Of a DNA stretch of 40,928 nt, positions 15,775 through 23,891 are shown piece by piece (within the stretch, counting starts at the first letter, position 1; the number at the start of each line of letters is the position of its first letter). A program made the position numbers and the translations under genes. The notes below the pieces were generated by a model. The model did no database searches. It had not been told where the DNA came from and worked only from the letters and a program-made list of their open reading frames with translations. Source of the DNA: Aromatoleum evansii. GTDB lineage: Bacteria > Pseudomonadota > Gammaproteobacteria > Burkholderiales > Rhodocyclaceae. The stretch is taken from NCBI RefSeq assembly GCF_012910805.1, contig NZ_WTVK01000049.1, positions 1 to 40,928 on the forward strand. Reading direction: 5' to 3'.

Positions 15775-16677
15775 TCAGGCTCCCGAGAGGACGATGCGGC
15801 TGACCCAGCCGTTGTTGACCGCCTCGGCGACCGCGGCGGCCATGCCTTTGGCGTGGCGGTAATACATGGTGTTGCCGCGCTGCGAGGTAGGGAGTTCGTG
15901 CGTGCCGGGGCGCGCGCCGACTTCGTTGAAGCCGAGGCATTCGCGGTGGCACTTGTGGCCGGGCGAGAACTTCTCCGGCATGTCGAGCGACAGCGAGCCG
16001 AGCTTGCAGATGCGGCCCTTGGCGATGTAGCCGTAGGGCGCGCGCACGCCGACGGGAAAATCGATGCCGGCATACATGTCGGCGGCGCCGAAGGGCGGAA
16101 AGTCGAGTTCCAGGCGACCGATGCCCAATCCGTCGAGGATGTCGCGGAAGGGGCCGGCGCGCAGGCCGTTGGGGTACATGCGCGCCCAGGTCGCGGACGG
16201 CAGGCGCGGGTCCTTCAGCATCTTGCCGAGAAGCCGCCCGGCGACCGGCCTCAGCTCGGGGAACTCGCGCTGCACGAGGCGCGCGACGCCCCAGTCGTTG
16301 ACGGTGACTTCGGAGCCTGCGGGCAAACGCCGGAGGGCGGCGCGCAGCGGATCGAAGAGACCGTCGCAGGCGATCGGCGTGACGAGGCCGAAGGTGAGGC
16401 CCCAGCGCTCGCACAACGCGACGGCGCGGTCGATGGATTCGACGTTCGGCAACAGGTGTTCGCAGAACTCGCTGCCGAGGAAGAAGTGCGTCGGCTCGGC
16501 GTCGTCGGGCAGCACGACGCAATCGCTGGCCTCGCCCAGCTGGGCGAGGTAGTCGTCGCGGGTGAGCCGTTCGTGACGCGCAAATCCGGCCAGTTCGCGT
16601 TCGTCGACGAGGGCGAAGCCCAGTTCGATCGGTCGGGTGGCGCTGTCGGGGGTGGGGATGTGCTGCGTGCTTGTCAT
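15775..16677 (-). CDS. U32-family protein, UbiV-like; probable partner of the UbiU-like protein
   Basis: A 300-residue protein. Four cysteines fit the UbiV layout: C72 in the N-terminal part, then C224-x18-C243-x3-C247 (GRICKLG and HKCHREC). UbiV of E. coli has one early cysteine and a C-x12-C-x3-C group that bind [4Fe-4S]. The segments TVNDWGVARLV and GRLLGKMLKDPR are typical of UbiV-type U32 proteins. The start overlaps the qhpE stop (ATGA), so it is translationally coupled to the QHNDH protease gene. UbiV works as a heterodimer with UbiU, and the two genes here are adjacent. The substrate is inferred. Confidence 0.72.
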   Translation of the reverse strand: MTSTQHIPTPDSATRPIELGFALVDERELAGFARHERLTRDDYLAQLGEASDCVVLPDDAEPTHFFLGSEFCEHLLPNVESIDRAVALCERWGLTFGLVTPIACDGLFDPLRAALRRLPAGSEVTVNDWGVARLVQREFPELRPVAGRLLGKMLKDPRLPSATWARMYPNGLRAGPFRDILDGLGIGRLELDFPPFGAADMYAGIDFPVGVRAPYGYIAKGRICKLGSLSLDMPEKFSPGHKCHRECLGFNEVGARPGTHELPTSQRGNTMYYRHAKGMAAAVAEAVNNGWVSRIVLSGA

Positions 16678-17366
16678 GAATCGATCTCCGCGATTCTCTT
16701 GTGTTCCCGCCCATGCCAGGCGGCGCGGGCGGCGAGGTGTTCCACGAGCCCGGGGAGGCTCATGGAGGGAAAGTCGGCGAGGACGCCGGCGACGATGCCG
16801 CTGAAACGGGCCGTCGCCATGCTCGCGCCGCCGGGCGTCCGCCCCGTGCCGGCCGGGGAGCAGCCCCAGTCAGCCCCGCCGGAAGTCTCGCCCTGGAGCG
16901 ACGACCACTGCCCCGCCGCGCAGCGCGCATCGCCGCTGATGGCGAGCACGCCGGGATAGGCTGCGGGAAAGACCGGCGTTCCGCGCGCGGGGGCCGCAGC
17001 GACGAGTACGATGCCGCGGGCGAGGGCCTGCGCGCAGGCGTCGCGCAGCACGCCGCGGTCTTCGAGCAGGCCGAGGCTCAGGTTGATGATGCGGGCCCCC
17101 TCCTCCACGCACCACGCGATCGCGGCCGCGACCATGGCGGGCGTCGGCGCATGGCGGTGCGAGGCGATGCGTGCGTCGATGAGGCGGGTTGCCGGCGCGG
17201 CGTCGAGCACCAGGGCGGCGACGGTTTCGCCGTGTGGCAGCGGGCGCCCGACCGCAGGGGCGCGCTGCACGCAGCCGTCGGGAGCGGGCACGAAGCTCGC
17301 CGCGCCGTGCAGTGCGTGCAGCACGCCGGTGAAGCCGCCATCGATGATTCCGACGGTGATGGTCAT
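16674..17366 (-). CDS. qhpE: QhpE, subtilisin-like protease that removes the QhpC leader
   Basis: A 230-residue compact subtilase without a signal peptide. The triad is visible as D9 in GIIDGG, H45 in LPHGETVA and S182 in GGASMATARFSG. In the QHNDH system QhpE cleaves the 28-residue leader from the cross-linked gamma subunit in the cytoplasm. The short length and absence of a prodomain fit that role. ATGA overlaps join it to qhpF upstream and to the UbiV-like gene downstream, so all four make one translational unit. Confidence 0.88.
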   Translation of the reverse strand: MTITVGIIDGGFTGVLHALHGAASFVPAPDGCVQRAPAVGRPLPHGETVAALVLDAAPATRLIDARIASHRHAPTPAMVAAAIAWCVEEGARIINLSLGLLEDRGVLRDACAQALARGIVLVAAAPARGTPVFPAAYPGVLAISGDARCAAGQWSSLQGETSGGADWGCSPAGTGRTPGGASMATARFSGIVAGVLADFPSMSLPGLVEHLAARAAWHGREHKRIAEIDS

Positions 17367-19081
17367 ACGGCCCTCAGGAGTGGCGCGGCGGTGCGGACAG
17401 GATCGGGTTCGACGAGGCGTCCGTCGCGCAGCTCGACAATGCGGTCGACGGCGCCGACGGACGCGAGGTTGTGCGTGATGAGGATGCGCGTGCGGCCGGC
17501 GAAGACGCGGTCGACGGCGCCGATGATGGCCTGCGCGACGGGAAGATCCAGCCCGGAGGTGGTCTCGTCGAGGATCAGTACCGCCGGATCCTGCAGGATC
17601 GCGCGCGCCAGCGCGAGGCGCAGGCGCTCGCCTCGCGACAGGGTCGCGGCCATCGCGCCGACCGGCCTGTCCAGCCCGCCCGCATGCGCGAGCTTGCCGA
17701 GGCCGGCGAGGTCCAGCGCGCGCATCAATCCCGTTTCGTCGGCATCGGGCGCGACGAAGCGCAGGTTGTCGCGGATGCTGCCGGGCATGAGCACTGGCTC
17801 CTGGTCGACGACGACGAGCTGGCGACGCAGTTCGGCGAGATCCACCAGGTCGAGGCGCACGCCGTCGAGCAGCAGGCGCCCGGCCTGCGGGTCGTAGTGA
17901 CGCTGCAGGAGGTCGATGAGCGTGGATTTTCCGGCGCCCGATGCGCCGACGAGTGCGAGCTTGGTGCCGGACGGGATGTCGAGCGTCGCGCCTTCCAGCA
18001 CCGCCTCCGTACCGTAGCCGAAGCGCACCGCATCGAGGCGCAGTTCGCCACGAACAGGATGCGCGAGCGGCACGGGCTGGGCGGGCGATTGCACGGTCGG
18101 CCGCTCGGCCGCGAGCTCGCGGATGCGCTCGAGGCTCACCTTCGCGCGCTGCCAGCCCATGAACACGCCGGCGAGGGTCTGCAGCGGCCCCGCGGCGCGC
18201 GTCGTATAGGCGATGAAGGCGACGACGACGCCGACCGACAAGTCACCTGCCGCCGCGAGTGCCCCCCCGACCGCGAACACCAGCAGCACGCCGAGGCCGG
18301 ACAGCACGCGCTGCAGCCCGCCTGCGCCGAGGGATGCGAGCTGCGAGCGGCGCAGCGCGGCGAAGTAGTCGCCGTGGTGGGCGCGCAAGCCGGCTTCCTG
18401 GCGCCGGGCAGCATTGGACGCCTGGATGAATTTCATCGCGCGCAGCGATTCGACGAAGAAGCTCGACATCGCGGCGCTTTCCTTGCGCATTGCATGCGTG
18501 CTCCGTTCGAGCCAGGGACGCGAGAGGATCAGCGCGGCGACCTGCAGCGGGACCAGCGCGAAGACGAGCGCGGTGAGCAGCGGGCTCAGCGACAGCATCA
18601 ACACCAGCGCGACCGCCAGCGAGAAGACGCCGTTGAGCACCGCCATCGGCGCGTCGAGCGCGAAGCGCTGCACTTCGGCGACGTCGCCGTCGAGCCGCGA
18701 CAGGATCTCGCCACCGCGGGTGCGCGCGTAATACGTCGGCGCGAGCGTCTGCAGGTGGCGCCACACCTGTTCGCGCAGGCCGAAGAGGAGGTGCGCGGAG
18801 AGCTTCAGGTAGCTCAGGCGCGACAGCGTCTCGATGAGCACGCCGCCGACCATCAGCACGAGGAAGACAGCGCACAGCTGCAGCACGAGCTCGACCTTCC
18901 CGCCGACGATGCCATCGTCGACGAGGCGCTGTGTGAGGTAGGGCGGCAGCAGCGCCGCGGCCGAGCCGAGACAGGACAGGATGACGACGGCGGCGAGGGT
19001 CGCGCCGCGCTCGCGCACGAGCGGGAGCGCCCACGCGAGGGCTTGCAGCGGCAGGGAGCGGGTGCGGTCCGGCGTGATCAT
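17363..19081 (-). CDS. qhpF: QhpF, ABC exporter of the QHNDH gamma subunit
   Basis: A 572-residue half-transporter with a membrane domain of about six helices (1-320) and an ATPase domain (about 345-560). Walker A is GASGAGKST (379-387), Q-loop QEPV, signature LSRGE (481-485, not the usual LSGGQ) and Walker B VLILDE (501-506). In QHNDH gene clusters this protein is thought to carry the processed QhpC to the periplasm, since QhpC has no Sec or Tat signal. It begins the maturation block after a 285-base gap from qhpB and overlaps qhpE by four bases. Confidence 0.87.
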   Translation of the reverse strand: MITPDRTRSLPLQALAWALPLVRERGATLAAVVILSCLGSAAALLPPYLTQRLVDDGIVGGKVELVLQLCAVFLVLMVGGVLIETLSRLSYLKLSAHLLFGLREQVWRHLQTLAPTYYARTRGGEILSRLDGDVAEVQRFALDAPMAVLNGVFSLAVALVLMLSLSPLLTALVFALVPLQVAALILSRPWLERSTHAMRKESAAMSSFFVESLRAMKFIQASNAARRQEAGLRAHHGDYFAALRRSQLASLGAGGLQRVLSGLGVLLVFAVGGALAAAGDLSVGVVVAFIAYTTRAAGPLQTLAGVFMGWQRAKVSLERIRELAAERPTVQSPAQPVPLAHPVRGELRLDAVRFGYGTEAVLEGATLDIPSGTKLALVGASGAGKSTLIDLLQRHYDPQAGRLLLDGVRLDLVDLAELRRQLVVVDQEPVLMPGSIRDNLRFVAPDADETGLMRALDLAGLGKLAHAGGLDRPVGAMAATLSRGERLRLALARAILQDPAVLILDETTSGLDLPVAQAIIGAVDRVFAGRTRILITHNLASVGAVDRIVELRDGRLVEPDPVRTAAPLLRAV

Positions 19082-19181
19082 CGGGAGAGCATCCGAACCC
19101 GCAGGTCGGATGAGCCTAAGGTCGCATTTGCGGAATAAGCCGCCGGATGTGCGGCCGAAAGCGGATGCCCGGACGCCGCGT

Positions 19182-19208
19182 GGCGGGATGCGCTTCGCTC
19201 CTCCCGCC
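19182..19208. repeat. REP-like palindrome
   Basis: GGCGGGA (19182-19188) and TCCCGCC (19202-19208) enclose a small GCG-CTT-CGC inner hairpin. The adjoining CCCTACGTCCG is repeated at 19207 and 19220. This GGCGGGA...GCGCTTCGC...TCCCGCCCTACG layout is common in dispersed REP-type elements of proteobacteria. Confidence 0.55.
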
Positions 19209-19247
19209 CTACGTCCGTCGCCCTACGTCCGCCATCGGCACGGCGCA

Positions 19248-19324
19248 GCCCCCGACGGGAGGCACTTCGTGCCGAGGCGTCCGCCACGCGTCCAACGAGG
19301 CGCGGAGTGCCTCCCGTCGGGGGC
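19248..19324. repeat. Perfect 19-bp inverted repeat with 39-base spacer
   Basis: The left arm GCCCCCGACGGGAGGCACT (19248-19266) pairs exactly with the right arm at 19306-19324. As RNA it would form a very stable stem with a GC-rich loop. No T-run follows on the minus strand, so it is more likely an mRNA-stabilising structure or a REP-pair relic than an intrinsic terminator. Confidence 0.75.
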
Positions 19325-19366
19325 AGGTTCGAGGCAACCAAGCACACGGCAACCATCGCCTCGCCC

Positions 19367-20455
19367 TCAGCGCTTCACCACCCGCATCCAGCCGATCGAC
19401 TGGTCGGCACCGCCGGGCATCTGGATCTCGCCCTTCTTCTCGAACGAATCGGCGTCGTAGATCGCGATCTTGTCCAGAGCGCCGCCGACGTAGATCTCCT
19501 TGCCGTCGCCCGAGATGTTGATCGCGTAGAAGGTCTGTTCGAGGTCCTTGCGCTTGAGGAGCTGGCCGGAGTCGACGTCGACCTTGGTGAGCTGGTTCAT
19601 CACGAGGAAGGCCTCGTTGCGCGCAGCCGGGTTGATCACCGACGAGAACATCGCCGTCGTCGCGTTCTCGAACTCCTTGACCTTCAAGGTTTCGCTGTCG
19701 AGGTCGAACACCGCGATGCCCGCCTTGAAGGCTTCGGGCGAGTCGGGCGCAGCGGCGGTGTTGGCGACGAAATACGGCGTCGACAAGGCGCGCGCCTGCT
19801 CGAAGGTGCCCCACATCGCGAGCACATCCGGTTCGCCGATGCCGGGACGGTTCCAGTGGCGGATCGGGAAGGTCTTCTCCAGCTTGCCGGTCTTCGTGTT
19901 GAAGAGGTACATGTCCCAGCCCAGCGCGATGATGTGGTCCGGGTTGCCGGTGGCGGCCATCAGGCTGATGCGGCGCGGCGCGGGGAAGGTGCGGCGCGGT
20001 TTGGCCGTCATGCCGTCGGCGGTGTCGAACACGGCGATGTAGGTATCCTCGACCTTGTACTCGGAGCGGCCGAGCTGCACCGGCGCCTGATGCACGTATA
20101 GCTCCTTGCCGTCCTCGCTCACCGCGACGGCAAAGAACCCCTTCACGCGGCGCTGCGGCGTCGAGAAATCGGCGCGGAACACAGTCTTGCCGCTGTCGAG
20201 GTCGACGCCGACGACGCTTTCCATGCGGTTCGTCAGCACATAGGCGGTCTTGCCGTCCTTGGGCACGGTTATCGCGCCGGGGATGCCGTCGCCGGGCAGA
20301 TTGATCGAGCGGACGATCGCCCGCTTGGCCGGATCGACGATGTGCAGGTTGTTCGGTCGCGTAACGGTCAGCAGGTACTCCGCGGCGAGCGCCGGCAGCG
20401 ACGCGGCGGCGCAGCATAGCGCAACGACCGCCTTCTTGATGGGCAGCATCCTCAT
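19367..20455 (-). CDS. qhpB: QHNDH beta subunit
   Basis: A 362-residue precursor with a Sec-type signal (about 1-24, ending LAA). The mature part is a seven-bladed beta-propeller with YVTN-like repeats (NLHIVDPAKRAIVRSINLPG, IPGAITVPKDGKTAYVLTN and so on). It forms part of the active-site cavity of periplasmic QHNDH together with QhpC. It starts 3 bases after qhpC, so expression is tightly coupled. The order qhpA-D-C-B matches known clusters. Confidence 0.9.
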   Translation of the reverse strand: MRMLPIKKAVVALCCAAASLPALAAEYLLTVTRPNNLHIVDPAKRAIVRSINLPGDGIPGAITVPKDGKTAYVLTNRMESVVGVDLDSGKTVFRADFSTPQRRVKGFFAVAVSEDGKELYVHQAPVQLGRSEYKVEDTYIAVFDTADGMTAKPRRTFPAPRRISLMAATGNPDHIIALGWDMYLFNTKTGKLEKTFPIRHWNRPGIGEPDVLAMWGTFEQARALSTPYFVANTAAAPDSPEAFKAGIAVFDLDSETLKVKEFENATTAMFSSVINPAARNEAFLVMNQLTKVDVDSGQLLKRKDLEQTFYAINISGDGKEIYVGGALDKIAIYDADSFEKKGEIQMPGGADQSIGWMRVVKR

Positions 20456-20458
20456 CGC

Positions 20459-20779
20459 TCAGTCTCCCGGGAACAAGGTCTGCAGTTCGCGCCAGTCGCG
20501 CAGCGCCGAGTTCTTGCCGTCGGTCCAGTCGCGCGCGGTGTTGAGGCTGTCGGCGAGCTGCGCGGGCCACCAGCAGGGGTCGGTGCAGCCGTAGAGGTCG
20601 GCCTCCATCGGCTGGCACAGGCTCGCCAGCCCGCCGAAGGCATCGACTTCCCAGCCGGGGTCGAAGGTCGTCGTGCAGCCGACGACGCTGCTCATCAGCT
20701 GCACTTCCTCGCGGTGGCCGTCGCTGGCGGCCTGTTCGATCAGGTGCGCCTTGTGGTTCAGGGCTCGCAGTCGTTTCAT
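20459..20779 (-). CDS. qhpC: QHNDH gamma subunit precursor carrying the CTQ cofactor site
   Basis: A 106-residue precursor. Residues 1-28 are the leader (polar, no export signal) and 29-106 the mature subunit. With an offset of 28 every modified residue of the known gamma subunit is present. Thioether pairs are C35-E44, C55-D61 and C69-D77; the CTQ pair is C65-W71, in [14 protein letters not shown]. QhpD makes the Cys-Asp/Glu cross-links, QhpE removes the leader and W71 must be doubly hydroxylated. ATGA overlaps with qhpD upstream and a 3-base gap to qhpB. Confidence 0.95.
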   Translation of the reverse strand: MKRLRALNHKAHLIEQAASDGHREEVQLMSSVVGCTTTFDPGWEVDAFGGLASLCQPMEADLYGCTDPCWWPAQLADSLNTARDWTDGKNSALRDWRELQTLFPGD

Positions 20780-22203
20780 TGCAGGGCACTCCTTTGTTCG
20801 ATGGCAGCGTTGAAGAACGCCGGATTGGCGAGCGCGATCTCGCCGAAAGCCTCCAGCCCGAAGGCCGTCCATTCGCGAATCTGGTCGCAGTATTCGAAGG
20901 TCGGCTGGAAGGGGTCGCCGCTCTGCGAATACGATTCGTGGTAGCAGCCGCCGGCGCACAAGCTGCGCGCCGGGCAGACCTGGCAGGCGCCGTGCGGGGC
21001 CTGGGCGCGGGTCATGAAGGCGGACAGCGACTCGCGCGCGATGCCGTTATCGACGTCACCGAAGGTCTCCAGCTCGGACCCGGTGAAGCGGTGGCACAGC
21101 GAAATCTTGCCGCTGGTGCCGACCGCCAGCAGGCCGACGCCTGCGCCACAAGGCAAGACCTTCCTCGTGCCCATCCACAGGTCGGTCATCAGCTGCTGCA
21201 TGTTGCCGAACCCGTGGCGGCGGCCGCGCTTGGCCTCGCTGATGTACTCGCGGCCCAAGGCCTTGAAGGCTTCGAAGACGATGTCGAGCTCTTCGCGGCT
21301 GAGCCCGACCGGGGAGTCGGGGCCAGCGGTCGCCGGCGCGAAGCCGACTTCGAAGAAGCCCAGTTCGTCGTGCAGGTGCTTGTAGATGCCGGCGACGTCG
21401 AGGTTGCCGCTTGCGAGCGTGACGCGCGCGCCGACCGGCTTCGACTTGTACTTATCCAGCAGCCGCTTCACGCGCATCGCGACCGTCTTGTAGGTGCCGC
21501 CGCCGGCGATCGTGCGGCGATGGCGGTCGTGCTGCGCCTGGTCGCCGTCGATGCTGACCGTGATGCCGAAGCGGTGCGCGTCGAGGAAGTCGATGATCTC
21601 GTCGGTGAGCAGCGTCGCGTTGGTCGTCAGCGAGAATTCGACTTCCTTGCCGGCCGCCGCGGCCTTGTCCTCGGCGTACTCGACGAGGTCGCGGATCACG
21701 GCGATGCGGGTCAGCGGCTCGCCACCGAAGAAGACGATGCCGACGCGCTCGTGCTCGCTCGCCTCCTCCATGAGGAGGTCGATCGAGCGCGCGCCGGTCT
21801 GGAAGTCCATCACCGAGGAGTTCTTCGGCGAAGTCAGGTCCTCGCGGTAGCAGTAGCTGCAGCCGAGGTTGCAGCCGGTGGTCAGCGTCAGCACCAGCGT
21901 CTTCAGCGGCGAGCGCTCGACGACGCGCGCCGGGATCTCGTAGTGCTTGGCCTGCGGCGCGACGATGCCCAGATCGATGAAATCGCTCAGGCTGTCACAC
22001 AGCTCGGCCGGCGTGTAGCGGCCGTCGAAGCGGCTCTGGATGTCGTCCGCGCTGACCGCCGGGTTGGCCTCGAACAGGCCGAGCAGGTCGGACGCGGCCG
22101 GGTCCAGCTCGAAGATCGAGGTCGTCGGCACGTGCAGCAGCACCTGCCGGTCGCCCTTGCGTATCGCGCGGTAGTTGTGGGGTTGGATTTGGAGTGTCGC
22201 CAT
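20776..22203 (-). CDS. qhpD: QhpD, radical SAM enzyme forming thioether cross-links in QhpC
   Basis: A 475-residue radical SAM/SPASM maturase. Residues 1-90 form a peptide-recognition-type domain. The [4Fe-4S]/SAM motif is C111-NLG-C115-SY-C118. A C-terminal cysteine-rich part (CGAG..., then [17 protein letters not shown]) binds auxiliary clusters. It links Cys to Asp or Glu carbons within QhpC before export. It lies between qhpA (16-base gap) and qhpC (ATGA overlap). A GGAGAGA ribosome site precedes the ATG. Confidence 0.95.
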   Translation of the reverse strand: MATLQIQPHNYRAIRKGDRQVLLHVPTTSIFELDPAASDLLGLFEANPAVSADDIQSRFDGRYTPAELCDSLSDFIDLGIVAPQAKHYEIPARVVERSPLKTLVLTLTTGCNLGCSYCYREDLTSPKNSSVMDFQTGARSIDLLMEEASEHERVGIVFFGGEPLTRIAVIRDLVEYAEDKAAAAGKEVEFSLTTNATLLTDEIIDFLDAHRFGITVSIDGDQAQHDRHRRTIAGGGTYKTVAMRVKRLLDKYKSKPVGARVTLASGNLDVAGIYKHLHDELGFFEVGFAPATAGPDSPVGLSREELDIVFEAFKALGREYISEAKRGRRHGFGNMQQLMTDLWMGTRKVLPCGAGVGLLAVGTSGKISLCHRFTGSELETFGDVDNGIARESLSAFMTRAQAPHGACQVCPARSLCAGGCYHESYSQSGDPFQPTFEYCDQIREWTAFGLEAFGEIALANPAFFNAAIEQRSALQ

Positions 22204-22219
22204 TGTCTCTCTCCTGGCG

Positions 22220-23827
22220 CTATCGCAGCGGCGGGGTATTCCAGCGCTGCACGGTCACCATCAGCTGGCCTTTCGCATCGAGCGTGCGCTCGCCGTCCTG
22301 CACGGTCGCGACGACCGACAGGTTGCCGACGTTGTTGAGGCCGCGCCGGTTCGGGTTGGGGCCCGCGAAGGACGGCAGGAACTGGCCGTGCGGCTCCATG
22401 TGGCCGGCGAACTTGAGGTCCTCGTCGTGCTTGGCACGCTCGTCGAAGGGCTCGGTGCTCCACTTCGCCGGCACGCTGCCGAGGCGCACGTCGTCATCGG
22501 TGCCCGGCTTACCGTCCGCGCCGTTGAGGAAAGCGACGGCGTCGAACTGCGCTGTCATCGGCGGATTCGTGCCGCCACCGACGCGCGCGATGCCGAAGGC
22601 CGGCTCGACGCGGACCGAGTCGATCTGGCGATACACGGCGATGGTCTTGTCCGACCCGCGCCCGCCCACCGCCAGCTTGCGCACACCCGGCGCCGCATCC
22701 GCCGCCACCTTGACGCGCACCTTCAGCTGCTCCGCGGACTTGCCGAGCCACTCCACCACCTCCACGCCCGCGCCGAGGTCGAGCTTGGCATCGAGACCCG
22801 CGCCCGCCACCGTGACGGTCGCGGTGTCACCGGCGCGCAGCATCTGCGGCGTCACCGTCGCGACCGCGTTCTTCGCGGCCTTGTCGGCGCGCACCGCCTC
22901 GAAGGTCGCCCCGATCTCGTCGGCATTGCGCAGGAACCAGCGCCCGCTCATGCGCGCGCCGTCCTCGCTCAGCGCGAAGATCGACTGCGTCTGCTCGTTA
23001 CCGAGGTGCGCCGATCCGCGCCATTCGTAGCCCGTATACACGAGCGACTCGCCCTGGCCGCGCACCGTGTTGCCCGGCCCGAAGTGCAATTCGTAGCGCA
23101 CGTCGTAGTGGTCCTTGCCCTTCGCGGTCACGGTCATCGTGCCCGAATAGGCACCCCAGCCCGGCCGCTCGCCAGCGACGACCCAGCGTCCGTCCGCCGC
23201 CTTGTGCTTGCTGCGGCTCCAGTCGCGCCAGGCGTCGGTGTTCTTCGGGTACATCGCCGCGAGCCGTCCCGGCATCTTGTCGCGCGCGATCTCCCACCAG
23301 TTGCGGTCGCGCCCGAGCGCCGAATATTCCGCACTGGGGAACTGGCCGAGGTGGGTATGCATCAGCTTGCGCCACTCGTCCTCGTCGCGCCGCTGCAGCG
23401 CGACCCGGCCGTAGCTGTGGCAGCGGCCGCACATCTGCGCCATCTCGTCGTCGGGCGGCGTGTCCTGCATGTTCGGGCGTCGCTCGGTCAGGAAGCGGAA
23501 GGGGGCCGCCTCGGACGGCGCCAATCCCTGGCGGTCGGCGAGGTACTTCACCACCGCGCGCCGCTCGTCGGCCGTCAGCTCGACCTTGTGCCAGATGCCC
23601 ATGCGCACGAGGGTCATGTCCCAGCCTTCGGGGGATTTCCGCATCTCGGGGATGCGCGTGAGCTTGCCGTCCTCCAGGTGACAGCTCGCACACTTCTTGT
23701 CGATCACCTCGCGGCCGGGATCCTGCGCCGCCGCGGCCGGCAGCGTGCCCGCCATCCCCAGCGCCAGCGCCACGGCGCCGGCAGTGCGCAGTCGTCTGCG
23801 CGTGTGTTGTGTGGTCTGCGCCTTCAC
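22220..23827 (-). CDS. qhpA: QHNDH alpha subunit (dihaem cytochrome c)
   Basis: A precursor of about 535 residues. A basic n-region and hydrophobic stretch form a Sec signal ending AAA before QDPGRE. The dihaem domain has CASCH (about 46-50) and CGRCH (about 133-137); these haems pass electrons from CTQ to an external acceptor. Further beta domains typical of the QHNDH alpha subunit follow (EPAFGIARVGGG, TVAGAGLDAKL). GTG 23827 is preferred, with GGAGACAGAA just before it; GTG 23839 adds four residues but has its ribosome site too close. Confidence 0.93.
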   Translation of the reverse strand: MKAQTTQHTRRRLRTAGAVALALGMAGTLPAAAAQDPGREVIDKKCASCHLEDGKLTRIPEMRKSPEGWDMTLVRMGIWHKVELTADERRAVVKYLADRQGLAPSEAAPFRFLTERRPNMQDTPPDDEMAQMCGRCHSYGRVALQRRDEDEWRKLMHTHLGQFPSAEYSALGRDRNWWEIARDKMPGRLAAMYPKNTDAWRDWSRSKHKAADGRWVVAGERPGWGAYSGTMTVTAKGKDHYDVRYELHFGPGNTVRGQGESLVYTGYEWRGSAHLGNEQTQSIFALSEDGARMSGRWFLRNADEIGATFEAVRADKAAKNAVATVTPQMLRAGDTATVTVAGAGLDAKLDLGAGVEVVEWLGKSAEQLKVRVKVAADAAPGVRKLAVGGRGSDKTIAVYRQIDSVRVEPAFGIARVGGGTNPPMTAQFDAVAFLNGADGKPGTDDDVRLGSVPAKWSTEPFDERAKHDEDLKFAGHMEPHGQFLPSFAGPNPNRRGLNNVGNLSVVATVQDGERTLDAKGQLMVTVQRWNTPPLR

Positions 23828-23891
23828 TTCTGTCTCCACTCTCCGGTGAGGAAAAGCGCCGCTACGGCTATCCCGAAGCGGCGCGCCGCAC

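Larger units (their letters stand above)
19082..19366. other. Intergenic gap qhpB-qhpF with two inverted repeats
   Basis: The only long gap inside the qhp genes, and non-coding as far as I can see. It holds a REP-like hairpin (19182-19208) and a perfect 19-bp inverted repeat (19248-19324), listed separately. It divides the structural genes from the export/maturation genes and may set mRNA stability or act as a partial transcription stop. Confidence 0.5.

Noticed and set aside
14727-16677. Collagenase-like peptidases, the usual automatic label of U32 proteins
   Set aside because: No protease active site is known for this family. The cysteine sets match Fe-S ligands of UbiU/UbiV-type hydroxylases, and QhpE already serves as the leader protease.
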